Shown piece after piece: positions 20,669-32,689 of a stretch of DNA of 64,000 nt. Source of the DNA: Symbiodinium natans (Eukaryota; Sar; Dinophyceae; Suessiales; Symbiodiniaceae); assembly GCA_905221605.1 (NCBI GenBank), contig CAJNDS010002157.1, positions 1,202,501 to 1,266,500 on the forward strand. The letters are read 5' to 3'. The stretch's first letter is position 1. Every line of letters starts with the position of its first letter. The notes under the pieces are model-generated. The model saw only the letters and a program-made list of their open reading frames with translations, did not search any database and had not been told where the DNA came from. The position numbers were made by a program, and so were the translations under genes.

Positions 20669-23600
20669 GGCGAAGTTCCTCTTCGCGGAGGTGCGGGGTT
20701 GGGGCTTCAGGTTTAGGGTTTAGGGTTTAGGGTTTAGGGTTTAGGGTTTAGGGTTTAGGGTTTAGGGTTTAGGGTTTAGGGGTTTGGGAATTGGGGTTTG
20801 GGGGCTTTAGGATGAGAGTTTCGGAGTTGAGGGCTTAGGGTGTAGGATTCAAAGTTTCAGGGTTTCGGCACTTTGGGGGTTTCAGGCTTAGGGTTGAGGG
20901 TGTTGGGCCGTTATTTTTGGGACCCGCCGTCCCACAAAAACTTCGACAACACCCCATTCCCCCCCCCCCCCCCCCAAAAAAAACAACAACAACAACTTCG
21001 GCACCCCGTAACCCCAACCCTAAAACCTCACCTCTTAGAACCTTTGTCTGTTATATCCATTATATTCCCTTGTGCTTTATTTGTATTGCAAATAGTTCAT
21101 GATGGGGCTATAGACCTGACACTAAAGCCGGAAGTTGCAGGCGGTTCGAACTGCCGGAGATGCAAGATTCTCATGGTGCAGGGTGGGTACAGGGGTCTGG
21201 CTTCCGGGTATCGGGGAAGCCCTGAACCCCAAATGCCAAGCCCTAAACCCTAAACCCTAAACCCTAAACTGAGCATTTAGAGTTCTGGCTCGAAGGTTGA
21301 CTGTGTTTCTGCTAGTGTTGGGCCTTGAGGCCGAGACCAAGAGCAACAGCGCCCAAGAACCGGCACCCTAAACCCTAAACCCTAAACCCTAAACCCTAAA
21401 CCCTAAACCCTAAACCCTAAACCCTAAACCCTAAACCCTAAACCCTAAACCCGAACCGGGTCCTGTAGTCTGACCGACGCTGCAGGTGTCCCAAAGCTTT
21501 CCGCGGCCACTGCTTTGAACCAGAGAGCGCCGCGTGAGAAGAATGAAAATAGGGTTTAGGGTTTAGGGTTTAGGGTTTAGGATTTAGGGTTTAGGGTTTA
21601 GGGTTTAGGGTTTAGGGTCTAAGAGAAGAATGAAAACCGAAGAAAAAATAGAAAGCTATAAAATTTGGGATGCTCCCCCTTATACTAACAGTCCTTTATA
21701 TGGATTCTTGTACCCCTAGCATATAATCCCTAGTAAGGGCTGTTAGTATAGGGGGGAACATCCCAAAATGTACGAAACGACTATAAGAAATATGATGAAG
21801 TCACCCGAGAAATACAGTTGGTGACCAAGAAGTTTTCATGTCGGCTTTTGTTCGCATCTTTCCCTCAGCTCCCGTATGTTGGATTCCTGGCGCACGAAGT
21901 CTACCAAGGAAACCATACTACTTGCTCTTGGTCCTCTTACGCTAGCGTGCCCTCAACCCTAAACGCTAAAGCCTAGGCTTAAGTTTATTGACAGGAATCC
22001 CCTGTCACTCAGAGAATTGGCAACCCTAAACCCTAAACCTAAACCCTGAACCCTAAACCCTAAACCCTAAACCCTAAACCCTAAACCCTCCCCTGACCAC
22101 CACCCACAAGCAGGCTCCGGCGTCGGCTCCGCTGAACTGCCTGGCCCCGGCTCGTTGTCACCTCGGGCGTTCTGCTCTGCAACGAAGAAACGGAACCAAA
22201 TGGGAGGGTTTAGGGTTTAGGGTGTAGGGTTTAGGGTTTAGGGTTTAGGGTGTAGGGTGTAGGGTTTAGGGTGTAGGGTGTAGGGTGAAGGGTGTAGAGT
22301 TTAGGGTATAGGGTTTAGGGTTTAGGGTTTAGGGTTTAGGGTTTAGGGTTTAGGGTTTAGGGTTTAGGGTTTAGGGTACCCTAGGGTTTAGGGTTTAGGG
22401 TTTAGGGTTTAGGGTTTAGGGTTTACGGTCTAGGGTTCACCTTCATCCCACAGGTCGCGAAAGGACCATGGGATTGTGGAACTTGATTGGGGTTCCCTTG
22501 CCGAAGCTTGCGGCGCTTGAGGGAATCTACTACATATACGCACACACACACACAGTAGTCACTAGTCTAGTTCGCAGCTTCCTTTGTTGTATCTGATGCG
22601 GATATCCATCCCAAGATCGACCATAAGAACGAATCGCGTCTTCTGGCAAATCCTAAAAGTCATGTAAAACGGTGGTGATTTTAAAATAGACATTGCAAGG
22701 ACAAGTACCGCCAACACAGGCGTTGAGCTTTAAGATTGGTTTTCGCACTGTCCTTGCGAAGCGCGTCTCTACAAACCTGCCTCGCTGCCTCACCCGAAGC
22801 CGGAACTTTGCCAAAGGCCTATGAGTTTGGGGCTCCGGGCTTGGGGCTCAGGGTTTGAAGTTTTGATTTGGGCGGATTGGGGATTCTTTTTAAGGCCCCC
22901 AAGCCCAGGGACTGTGAACCCTGTTGACATGGCCCCCGGTATATAACAGCTTGGTTCAGTAGAGCGGAGTATGATGTAACAGAAACATACAATACTATGT
23001 GGGCAACCGTAACCATGGGCGCTTCTCTGTGCAACATCCTCCTCAACCACCAAAGCACCACGAAATCCTCTCCAGAAGCCAGAAACCACATCACCCCAAA
23101 GCACGAAAATCCCCAAAAACCGTTGCAGAAGAAGGGGCGGGGCTCCTCGGCGGTCAAGCTGGACATGGCCCCGCTAGCTGATTGGCAGGCTTGCCGCTGG
23201 GCTGTGTATTGAGTTTAGGGTTTAGGGTTTAGGGTTTAGGGTTTAGGGTACAGGGATTTAGGAGGTTAGAGTGTAACGATAAGGTCGGCTACACTAAGGG
23301 ATTCAGGGGCTGTTTAGGGTTGAAGGATTAAGGATTTCGGGGCTTGGTGGACGGACTGCGGGGGCTTAAGCTTCCAGACAACGGGCTGATACCCGTCCTG
23401 ATGCTACCTAAGGCTCCGCCTTTCTCCGGACACGTTGTCAGGCCGAAAAACCGATTCGGCAGCACTTCTCGCAACGGCCTACTGCTGAAGGCGGGAGGGT
23501 TCGGGGCGAAGGCCTTCCAAAACCCTCAAGCCCGCCCCTGTACCCGCTGGAGGCTGGGATCCTTGCAGTATCTCACAAGCAGAAGCGTTCAACCGAAGTC

Positions 23601-25772
23601 ATGAGGCCCGAAGCTGTCACCTCGACCCTACTGTCCCAAAACCTAAAAGCCTAAAACCCTATAGAATCCCAAGCCCTCAAACCCCAAACCCTACACTTCA
23701 AAAACCCTGAAGCCCTGAACCCTAAGCACCTAGACACGTTGAGCCTCAAACCTTAAATAACCTAGGGTTAAGGGCTAGCGGTCTCTGCTCACGCCCCGGT
23801 TCTTCGCTGCGTCAGAGCTCCAGCACCGACGTCCCATCACCTAAAACACTCCTAAAACCCTGAGGTTTAGGGTTTAGGGTTTAGGGTTTAGGGTTTAGGG
23901 TTTAGGGTTTAGGGTTTAGGGTTTAGGGTTTAGGGTTTAGGGTTTAGGGTTTAGGGTTTAGGGTTTAGGGTTTCGGGTTCAGGGCTCCAAAATCCTAAAC
24001 CCTGAACCCAGATCTCACGTCTTTTCGGCGAGCATGTGGCAGCATCCAGAGTTGAAGGAGCCTCCAGGTGACCGAAACCTGCTGGTTGGCCCGAAGCTGA
24101 AGCCTCCACCTTACACTCTAAAACCTCGAGAATCCTGAAACCTCAAAAAACCCTACAACCCTGAAGACCCTAAATACTTACCCTAAACCCTAAACCCTAA
24201 ACCCTAAACCCTAAACCCTAAACCCTACCACCCTAAAGACCCTAAATACTTGTTTAGGCTGGGAGCCCTTCTCACGCGGTCCGGAGCTCACGCTGGCTGT
24301 CTCTGAGCTTTGGCTGCCGCTGCTCACACTACGGGATGTGGAGGGGATTTTGCGTGATATAGGGTTGAGGGTTTAGGGTTTAGGGTTTAGGGTTTAGGGT
24401 TTAGGGTTTAGGGTTTAGGGGTTAGAGGTGGGGCTTGCAGGTGCAAAGTGCAAACTTGGGGCGTTGCATTCGGGGTTTCAGGCCAGGCTCGGGTTGACGT
24501 AGGGTGGCTTGTCGCGCTGCAAAGCCCGACATCCCAGTCCCAACTCAAAATACGGGTTCGGGGTTTAGGGTTTAGGGTTTAGGGTTTAGGGTTTAGGGTT
24601 TAGGGTTTAGGGTTTAGGGTTTGGGGTTTGGGGTTTGGGGTTTGGGGTTTGGGGTTTGGGGTTTGGGGTTTGGGGTTTGGGGTTTGGGGTTTCGGGTCTA
24701 GGGGCCACATTTCTCCCCTCCACAGCCTAGGGGCCCCCCCGCCTCAGAGGAAAGGAGCCGGCGCATTAGCGAAAGCGAACACGGTTACGAAACATAAGAG
24801 GCCTTCTCAGGGCTTAGCGCTTAGGGCTCTAGGGCTTAGGGTTCAGGGTTCAGGGTTCAGGATTCAGGGTTTAGGGTTTAGGGTTTAGGGTTCAGGGTTT
24901 TGGGTTTAGGGTTTAGGGTTTAGGGTTGAGGGTTTAGGGTTTAGGGCTCTAGGGAAGGGACCCTTCTAAGGGGCCCTACTGGCGACTGGTAGGCTGGGTA
25001 GGCCAGTCAGACCAGGGGTATCCCTAAATCTCTCAACCCCTACACCCTAAGCTCCAAACCCTAACCTCCTCTGAAGCCTGAGACCCGAAACCACTCAACC
25101 TAAACTCTAAACCCCAACCCCTCCGAACCCTAAACCCCTTAACCCCTAAGCCCCACCCAAAACAGCTACAACCCCCTAAACCCCCCTAAAACCTGGCGGT
25201 TGCAAGGTCGACAGTCATGACGGCGCCTGCAAGCTGGGGCTTGGCGGTTTTGGGGCTTTCGGGGTTTTTCGGGCGTTAGGGGCCTGAGAGTTTCGGGGTT
25301 TAGGGGCTTTAGAGGGGCCTTAGAGGTTTGAGGGGTCTCTCAAGTTGCGGAAGTCCAAGCTTTAAGGGGCCCAACAGGCCCCAGAAGCCCTTTTGCCTCC
25401 TGGGCCAGGAAGCCCCACCAGGCACGCGCCTTGGCCGCCCGGCGCGCGGCCCGGCGGCCTGGCGCAAGGACTTTCAGGATGTTTGTTGGGCTGTTTTGGG
25501 TAGTTTCGCCCCTTGGTACTAAGGATCCCCCCCAAAAAGGACCTCAATGTGTAGACAACGCATCGCATCGAACAGCTTCTTCTCACGGCGTTCTTGCACA
25601 AAGAAGCGCTGCATCCTGGATGGGCCCAGGCTGTACAACACAAAAGCGGCTTTTTTTATTCAGCCTCAGCAGGTGCTCTTTACAACTGCACACCGCACGT
25701 AATTCCAAGGCTCCAAAAGCCCTCTGCACTTTCGCAGGTTCAATGATGTCTGGTGTTGCGTCTCTTCTTGTC
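20669..25772. other. Heptamer arrays with unassigned spacers between RPS8 and the monooxygenase gene
   Basis: Arrays of both orientations, including a long TTTAGGG run at 23866-23975 and a TTTGGGG run at 24618-24690. Spacers with open frames include 22105-22195, 23344-23604 (86 codons, plus), 24000-24115 and 24255-24360 (about 35 codons, open on both strands). I recognise none and cannot join them. A small inverted repeat (GCAAGGACA...TGTCCTTGC) lies at about 22694-22760. The stretch 25020-25320 shows only degraded repeats. Confidence 0.5.
21664..21767. mobile_element. Family M1 element, full copy
   Basis: About 104 bp. Left end TTTGGGATGCTCCCCCTTAT then ACTAACAGTCC. The right end is its inverse, GGCTGTTAGTATAGGGGGGA then ACATCCCAAA. 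The middle holds CCCCTAG and ATATAATCCCTAG. Non-coding. Confidence 0.8.
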
Positions 25773-27767
25773 TCAGGCCCCGGCAAACTCGAAGCCCGTG
25801 GGGCTGCGCGGCCTGTAGATGCTCATGGGAAGACCGGCATGGTGGGCCTTGAGTTGCAGGGCCAGGAAGTGCGAGTAGATGCGATTCTGCAGCAAGTTGC
25901 CGCCATGGAGCCAGAGACCCTCCACGCTCGTCGCCTTCCACATGTTGCGGAGCTCCCCCTCCCACGGCCCCGCATCCCCCGGCCCACCTGTGCCCAGGCC
26001 CCAGATCCTGCCCAGGCGCGCAGCCACGCTTTTCCCGAGGAGCTCGGCAATCAGCTGCGACAGTGGTTGGTAGCCCGTGGCAAAGACGACCAGGTCAGCA
26101 CCGAGCTGAGTGCCGTCGTCGGTGATCACAGCTCCTTCGCCCAAGGCTGATGCAGTGCCGGTTTTCACCTTGATAAGCCCCTCGGCAATCAACTCCGACG
26201 CACCCACCTCCAAGTAGGTACCGGAGCCAGAGGCGAGATAGTTCGAGGTGTTGGTAGTCTCGGAGTCTAAGAGAAAGCCGGCTTCCTCCAACCGGCGGAG
26301 CAAGTCTGCATCGAGCTCCCGGAGCTCACGGGCAGCCCGGCTCTGCTTCTCCAGGAGAAGCCTGTAAGGCAGGGACATAAACTCCAGATCCGCCGCCTCG
26401 GTGCTGATTCCACTGGCCCTGGCCTCTTCTGAGTAAAGCCGCTGCAAGCAAACCTGCTGGTGGCTGTCAGAATGACGGTCCCTTTTTGGATCCCTATCAG
26501 AATACGGCACCTAACATTTTAGGGTACCCCCAAAAAAGGATATCATGTTTTTTGACAACCACCCACCTGCTGGTGGGTGCTCACCTTCGTGATGGGCGTG
26601 GGGCTGCGCTGAATCATGGTCACCTCCGCGCCGTGCTCCCACAGATCCTGGCAGATGTCGTGGGCAGAGGTTCCGGAGCCCACGACCACGGCCCTCTTTC
26701 CTCTGTAGGGCGCACCTGAGACATATTGCGAGGAGTGCATGGCGACTCCCCTGAAAGTGTCCTGGTTGCGGAGCTCGGGGACGTACGCCGTGCCGTTCAA
26801 GCCCGTCGCGATGACCAGGTGCCGTGGCTGCAGCTCGACACGCTGGCCATGTTTGTCAACCAGCACTGTCCAGCGGCACTTCATCTCGTCCCACGTTGCG
26901 TTCACGCAGCATGAGCTCGTCCACACGTCTACATCCATGACTTTGGCATACATGTCAATCCAGTCTGCCATCTGATCCTTCGACAGGTACTTTGGCCAGT
27001 TGTCTGGAAAAGGCAGGTAGGGGAACTCGCAGTACGTGACCTGGAAGTGCAGGCGCAAGGCATCGTAGCGCTTGCGCCAGGCGTCCCCAGGGCGCTCGTT
27101 CCGCTCGAGGACGATGCTGGGAACTCCCAGCTGCTTGAGCCGGGCGCCCAACGTGATCCCACACTGGCTGCCCCCAACGATCACCACGTAGGGCTCCGAG
27201 GGCTGCGCGGGTGGGTCTGAGGCCTCCACCCTCTTCAAAGGCCCGTGGCCACCGAGCTTCCTTGTGAGCCCTCGCTGCTCCTCGTGGCCGTGAAGGGCCC
27301 GGGCGGCGGAAAGCAGAGTGCAACAGAGGCCCTTGCGAAGCCTCGCGTGCCCCACGCAGCTTGTGTAGGCGGTCCGGAAGACGAAGCGCGCCGAGACGAC
27401 CCCATCCGCTTCGGTGGCCGCCTCCAATACCCAGCCGTGCGGCTTGACCTGGTCGAGAACCGACGACACCATGCTGATGATGGGCATCCTGCCCTCCTTA
27501 AGAAGCCCAGTTTATTATAATAAGGGCACCCCTTTTTTGGGGGTGATTATATAATATATGAGGGAAACCAGAACCAAAACCAAAAATAAAGGGTACCACT
27601 CTGGGCTACCAAGCTTCAAGAGTCTGGATGTCCCACGTGAAAGACAGCAGGTCGCGCCAGCTGCAGTTTTCCACAAAGAGGCGCGCCAAGCCGTCGCAGT
27701 CACGCCTATCCATTGCCTGGGCAAAGCTTGCCAACCACAGCTGCGCTGTTTCCCAGCTCTCGTCCAT
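25773..27767 (-). CDS. NTF2-like/flavin monooxygenase fusion (FAD, NADPH), three exons
   Basis: Complete 586-residue model: exons 27767-27610, 27488-26567, 26453-25773. Exon 1 starts at ATG in a good context and carries SWRDLLSFTWDIQTLEA, which I recall from the NTF2/SnoaL-like N-terminal domain of a fungal/bacterial monooxygenase family. Exon 2 finishes that domain (TLLSAARALHGHEE) and holds the FAD fold GGSQCG (158-163; first glycine of GxGxxG kept, third position Ser), ERPGDAWRKRYDALRLH, LVIATG (about 277-282) and the NADPH fold GSGTSA (323-328). Exon 3 has LYSEEA, FATGYQPL (ATGY 485-488) and a C-terminal YSHFLALQLKA. The class inserts one oxygen atom at soft nucleophiles or ketones; the substrate cannot be told. 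Exon 2/3 joining restores the family spacing between QRS and LYSEEA exactly. Neighbours are unrelated. Confidence 0.92.
26454..26566 (-). mobile_element. Introner: intron 2 of the monooxygenase gene
   Basis: The 113-bp intron is flanked by a perfect 12-bp direct repeat ACCTGCTGGTGG (26452-26463 and 26565-26576), read as the target-site duplication. Just inside lie 8-bp imperfect inverted ends GGCTGTCA and TGACAACC. Both splice sites fall at the same point of the repeat (minus strand CAG then GT at one copy, CAG exon at the other), so removal regenerates the uninterrupted exon in frame. Confidence 0.88.
27489..27609 (-). mobile_element. Intron 1 of the monooxygenase gene, probable introner
   Basis: 121 bp, GT donor at 27609-27608, AG at 27490-27489. 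7-bp inverted motifs AGCCCAG (27504-27510) and CTGGGCT (27601-27607) lie near the ends. It contains an internal CACCCC / AAAAAAGGGGTG palindrome like sequence in intron 2. No clear duplication was found, so the introner call is weaker than for intron 2. Confidence 0.6.
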
Positions 27768-28183
27768 GGCCAAAAACGGGAGCGAGCAACAACTAGGATG
27801 AGCTGCACGGTGCGAGCGCTACACTTCGAAAACAAGAATGGCAAAGGAAGGGCGGCTGAGAAGCTCAAAGGCTCAAAGGAGATAGACTCCAGTCTGCCTA
27901 GGGTTCACGTTAGGCCCCCCATACAGGAACATGGTGGCTCAGCTTGGTGACTCTCACCGCATGCACACAGAACTCCGCAGCCGCCTCGTTGCGCCAAAGG
28001 TGGCGGAGGAGCCAGGGCCGCCTCAACACATGACATGGGGGGGGGGGGGGGGGTGTGGAAGCTAAAATCTCGCGAAACACGCTTAGGGGCCTTAGGATTT
28101 GGGTTTTCGGTGTTTAGGGGTTGGGGCCTTGCACCCCTTACCCCCCTCCCCCCCTGTTTGGGGGGGGGGGGGGGGGGGGGTTC

Positions 28184-28270
28184 CTTGAAAGGTTCCCCCT
28201 TAATATGGATTTTAATAGGGGGTACAACAATCCGATGAAGGACTGTTAGTATAAGGGGGAACATTCCAAG
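28184..28270. mobile_element. Family M1 element, diverged copy beside poly-G
   Basis: The right end GACTGTTAGTATAAGGGGGA then ACATTCCAAG matches other M1 copies. The left end (CTTGAAAGGTTCCCCCTTA) is diverged. A poly-G tract precedes it. Confidence 0.6.
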
Positions 28271-28417
28271 AGTTTCCTTTAATAGGGATTCATAGCATTT
28301 GAGGGTTGGGCTGAGGGCATATTGACTCCAGCTTCTTCGGCGATGCGGTCAGTTCTCCATCTGTGGTTGGCTCTTAGGCTGGTGAGAGCAAACAAGCCCT
28401 TGTTGCAGCCCAGAAGC

Positions 28418-28556
28418 TTAGGGTTTAGGGTTTAGGGTTTAGGGTTTAGGGTTTAGGGTTTAGGGTTTAGGGTTTAGGGTTTAGGGTTTAGGGTTTAGGG
28501 TTTAGGGTTTAGGGTTTAGGGTTTAGGGTTTAGGGTTTAGGGTTTAGGGTTTAGGG
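28418..28556. repeat. Interstitial telomere-type array (TTTAGGG)n
   Basis: About 19-20 uninterrupted perfect heptamers, among the most homogeneous arrays in the window. Confidence 0.97.
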
Positions 28557-29154
28557 AGAACCCGGCAAATCTGCAACATCTGCAATTCGGACCACAAAAA
28601 CCATGACGACAACACGACAGGGACTTTTGCCACCCTCCAGAAACCTTGTCAAGCGCCAATGCATGTGCTACCGACCCTCATCCCTCAGCGCTAAACCCCT
28701 AAGACCCACCCACAGAACCCCTAACCCTAAACCCTAAACCCGAAACCCTAAGCCCTAAGCCCTAAACCCTAAACCCTAAACCCTCCGAGCGCCCCCACTG
28801 CGGCCATGCTCCGCTCTTTCGTCGCCTGGCGATGGCTTGCCAGGGAACCGAGGGTTTGGGGCTTAGGGTTTAGGGTTTAGGGCTTAGGGTATAGGGTTTA
28901 GGGTTTCGGGTTTAGGGCTTAGGGCTTGGGGCTTGGGGTTTAGGGCTTAGGGTTTGGGTTTTAGGGTCTAGGGTTACACACCCGAAGCCTTGAACCCTAA
29001 ATCCCAAAAATTACAAACCCTACAAACTCCGGAAAGTAAATCCTACAAAAATGCTGCAAGCCCACAAGCAAAATAAACCCAGAACCCCAAACTAGACCCA
29101 GCACAACCTGCACCAGCAAGACCCTTGACCCTAGACCAAAAGCAGAGTCAAAAC

Positions 29155-29316
29155 TTGGGATGTTCTCCCACATGCTAACCGTCCTGAATAGGAATTTCTA
29201 GTAGCGGGGGGGGGGGGGTACTGCAATCCCCATTAAGGGCTCTTAGTTCAAGGGGGAACAAGGCTAAACCCTAAGTCCTACATAAGGACTCTTAGCGTAA
29301 GCGGGAACATCCCGAG
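29155..29316. mobile_element. Family M1 element, composite copy
   Basis: One left end (TTGGGATGTTCTCCCACATG) and two successive right ends (AGTTCAAGGGGGAACA at about 29246, GCGTAAGCGGGAACATCCC ending near 29313) with CTAAACCCTAAG between. This suggests two copies inserted together or internal duplication. A poly-G tract lies inside. Confidence 0.6.
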
Positions 29317-29329
29317 TCCAAACCCTCAC

Positions 29330-30465
29330 CTCGGCTGCACCGGCTGCCGCAGCCGCAGCTGGCTGCTCGGCCGTCTTGGCCCCGGCAGAGGGCGCTTCGG
29401 CTGCGGGGGCTCCGGCGGCGGGGGCCGCAGGCCTCACGTTCAGGGTTTAGGGTTGAGGGTTTCGGGTTTCGGGTTTCGGGTTTAGGGTTTAGGGTTTAGG
29501 GGTTGGGGGTTAGGGTTTAGGGTTTAGGGTCTAGGGAGAGCCCCGGGAAGAAGTTTTTGGGCCCTACCCCTGCAAAAGACGATACACCCTCGGGTGCTTT
29601 TTGTTTTGGCACCCAACAAAGGGACACCTCATCTAGAGAAAGGTGCAAGGGTCCTTGTTTCAGGAGGGTTCCGTGGTAACAACTAAACGGTCCTTGGTAA
29701 AGGCGTGGCGTCGTGGGCTTTGGGCATCAACATGAACCCCAGCACAACCAGCCGTTTAGGGCTTAGGGCTAAAGAGTCTACCTTGGGCCCATTAAACCCC
29801 AAGGTCGCACTCGAAACCCTAAACCCTGCACCCCAAACCCCACACCCCAAACCCTTTCAAACAGGTAAGGGACCATGTTCAATAGGACCACTAACCCTAA
29901 ACCCTAAACCCTAAACCCACTAGACCGAACCCTGAACCCCAAATCCTGTTGAAGCACTGGGCCACAAGCTCGCCAGGCGCTGGTGCCTGGAATTCGGGGT
30001 GAAGGTCACGATAGCATTGATAGGGGATAGGATTAGGGGGAACCTTGGGAATATAGACCCTCTGAATAAGGTCCCTGTTTAAGAGACCCAGAAGAGGGTT
30101 CAGAGGGTTCCCTTTGAAGGGTCCCCCTTATCCTACCTGGGAGTTGAGGCCTTCAGGGTTCAGGGTTTGGGCTTCTTAGCATGTCGGGCTTAGTGTTCAG
30201 GGTTGAAGGCTTAGGGGAGCCGCTGAAACCATTTACTCAGAACACCCCAAAATCCACAAACTTCTACAAATCTTGAGCAACAAACCAGGCTAAGAAATCG
30301 AAAGTACTCAGCTGGCGACTCAGGCAGCTCAAGCCCTGAACTTCCAAAGCCTAAACCCTAAACCCTAAACCCTAAACCCTAAACCCTAAACCCTAAACCC
30401 TACTTTGGTGCCTGCTTCTGCGCCTCCTTCTCCGCCTCCTTCCCAGGCGCTTTCGGGGCCGCAGC
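29330..30465 (-). CDS. Two joined exons of an Ala/Pro/Lys-rich protein, partial
   Basis: Exon 30465-30404 (Ala/Lys/Glu-rich, KAPGKEAEKEAQKQAP) ends two bases into a codon at a GT donor. Exon 29432-29330 begins with the one missing base, completing Lys, and continues as 34 Ala/Pro-rich codons (APAAEAPSAGAKTAEQP) to a GTGAGG donor. Both acceptors are AG followed by G and the intron is heptamer array plus element M3. Low-complexity Ala/Lys/Pro tails are common on dinoflagellate ribosomal and chromatin proteins, but no family can be named. Ends not found. Confidence 0.55.
30021..30135. mobile_element. Short interspersed element, family M3, copy 2
   Basis: Homologous to 4936-5049 over its whole length, with the same GGTCCCTGTTTAAGAGA core. 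It lies in the intron between the Ala/Pro/Lys-rich exons. Confidence 0.6.
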
Positions 30466-31184
30466 CTGGCTGTCTTGTTTAGGGTTTAGGGTTTAGGGTT
30501 TAGGGTTTAGGGTTTAGGGTTTAGGGTTTAGGGTTTAGGGTTTAGGGTTTAGGGCTTAGGATTTAGGATTTAGGGGGTTTAGGGTTTAGGGTTTAGAAGG
30601 GTCTAGGGCGCAGGGCCTCTTTGTGCACCAGACACTGTGCTGCGAAGAGAAGCGTGAAGTAAAGCCGAAGCCCTAAACCCGAAACCCCATAAGTGAAGAC
30701 CTTGTCCAACAAAAGCTTTAGAAAAAGAACGGTCCGGCACCCTGGGTTTAGGGCGACCACTAAAATAGTCACTAAAACCCACGTCCAGATAGGTACGTAT
30801 TTTGTGTCAGTCGCCAAAATGACGGGCCTCGTTTGCCGAATCTGTTGGGTCGTCTGTGGGCTTGGCAGGAGCTAAGCGCTATCAGAGAGTTTTCTCGGGC
30901 TCTAGGGCTTCAGGGCTTAGGGCGGTATAATATAGGGATCATGTTGACGGTCCCTCCTGGCCCGTGAAGCTCCTACGACTTCGTGAAGCCCCTAGACCCT
31001 CTAAGTCCCACAAGAAGCCCCAAAAAACACCTACACTGAGGAACGCTCCTGAAAAGTAGCATAAGGATCCACAAGGTTTCCTTGATTCAGGGGTATTGGA
31101 GTCTCCCTTCAAAACACATTGCACCACCGAAGACCCCAAACAGTCAAAGGCACGTCGAAGAAACAGTGGAGGCGACGGGAGACA

Positions 31185-31335
31185 AAGGGAGACGAAGGGA
31201 GACAAAGGGAGGCCCACCCACATGAAGGGAGACAAAGGGAGACAAAGGGAGACAAAGGGAGACAAAGGGAGACAAAGGGAGACAAAGGGAGACAAAGGGA
31301 GACAAAGGGAGACAAAGGGAGACAAAGGGAGACAG
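31185..31335. repeat. Minisatellite of 10-bp unit GGGAGACAAA
   Basis: About 13-14 near-identical units, interrupted once near 31215. The unit length puts all frames through it, giving false RETKGDKG-type open frames. Confidence 0.95.
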
Positions 31336-32689
31336 GGAGGCCAGGAACCCGGCAACAGTCCTCAGAATGTCGGCAATCCTTACATGAATTTAGAACCCCA
31401 ACAGTAGACTGTTTGGGGAATTCACATTGCGTAGTTTTAGACATGACTTCAGGAAGCCTCCTTCAAACCCTAAACCCTGAACCCCTAAACCCTAAACCCT
31501 AAACCCTAAACCCCTAAACCCTAAACCTAAACCCTAAACCCTGCAGGGACTTTGTGCACTAAGCGCTGCCGCCTGGCCCTTTCCTCCCGGCGGGACCCTC
31601 GGCATCCAGCGGGAAAGGCTTCGGGCTTTGGCGGCTCCGGGGCCCTAGGGCTTTGAAGGCGCGTCCCGAAGCCCTAAACCCTGAACCCTAAACCCCTAAA
31701 CCCTGAACCCTAAACCCCTAAAGCCTGAACCCTAAACCCTAAACCCCTAAACCCCAAACCCCTAAACCCCTAAACCCTAAACCCCTAAACCCCTAAACCC
31801 CTAAACCCTAAACCCCTAAACCCCTAAACCCCTAAACCCCTAAACCCTAAACCCCTAAACCCCACACCCTGCTTGGAGGTTTACAAGGGAGGAGGGATCC
31901 CGAAGTTCGCGCTCCTTGGTTGTTGGGCTCGTGGGTCTGTGGGCCGTTGAGGGCTTCGGCGCGCACCAAATGCCTAAAGCATCCTGAAGCCCGAAACACT
32001 TCCCTCAAGTTTGGGGTTTAGGGGCTTAGGATTCAGGGTTCAGGGGTTTAGGGTTTAGGGTTTACGGTTTAGGGTTTAGGGCTTAGGGCTTAGGGCTTAG
32101 GGTTTAGGGTTTAGGGTTTAGAGTTTAACATCATGCTGAGAGCCCTGCGCTCCCGCCGCAGCCACCTGCCCTTCCTTCACCACTGGAAGTTGACTCAAAG
32201 TTTAGGGTTTAGGGTTTAGGCTTTAGGGTTTTGGGTTTAGGGATTAGGGATTAGGGATGAAGGTCTAGGAACCCCTTGGGGGGTGATGATCGCCTGCCTC
32301 CTTATCGTACGTGCCACCGAAGCGATAGTATGGACAACACCTATAACCCCCACCCCCCTGTGATCAAAACCCTAAACCCTAAACCCTAATCCCTGTGGGT
32401 GCTCTCAATGTGATTTGAAAATCTTCGAGGTACTAGGAGTGATTCTTCAACAGGGTTTTGGGGGGGGGGGGGGGGCGCTATTATAGATTAAAGGAACCTA
32501 AGGGAGTACCATTAGTACATCTTGCGACCCCTATGTTACCCTGCCACCCCCCCCCCCCCCCTGGGAGAGCCTCTTGCGGCAAGCAGGTGTTGGCATCCTC
32601 GTCGACGGTCTCCTCCTTAGAAAGCTTCTGGGCTGTGCCCAGAGGAGTGGGGAAAGTGTCGCATACATCTCCCGTTCATATTGTTTTTC

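Noticed and set aside
22997-23212. Overlapping 60-115 codon frames on both strands at 22.8-23.2 kb
   Set aside because: No family motif, no consistent splice signals, and several competing frames of similar length.
25431-26150. 239-codon plus-strand frame
   Set aside because: It is the antisense shadow of monooxygenase exon 3, whose family motifs are clear on the minus strand.
25773-27767. Bacterial contamination or a very recent prokaryotic transfer for the monooxygenase
   Set aside because: Two introns, one with a target duplication, and local dinoflagellate-style context show a resident nuclear gene. Older transfer is not excluded.
27515-27868. 117-codon minus frame upstream of the monooxygenase
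   Set aside because: Wrong frame across exon 1 and intron 1; the conserved WRDLLSFTWDIQT motif is in another frame.
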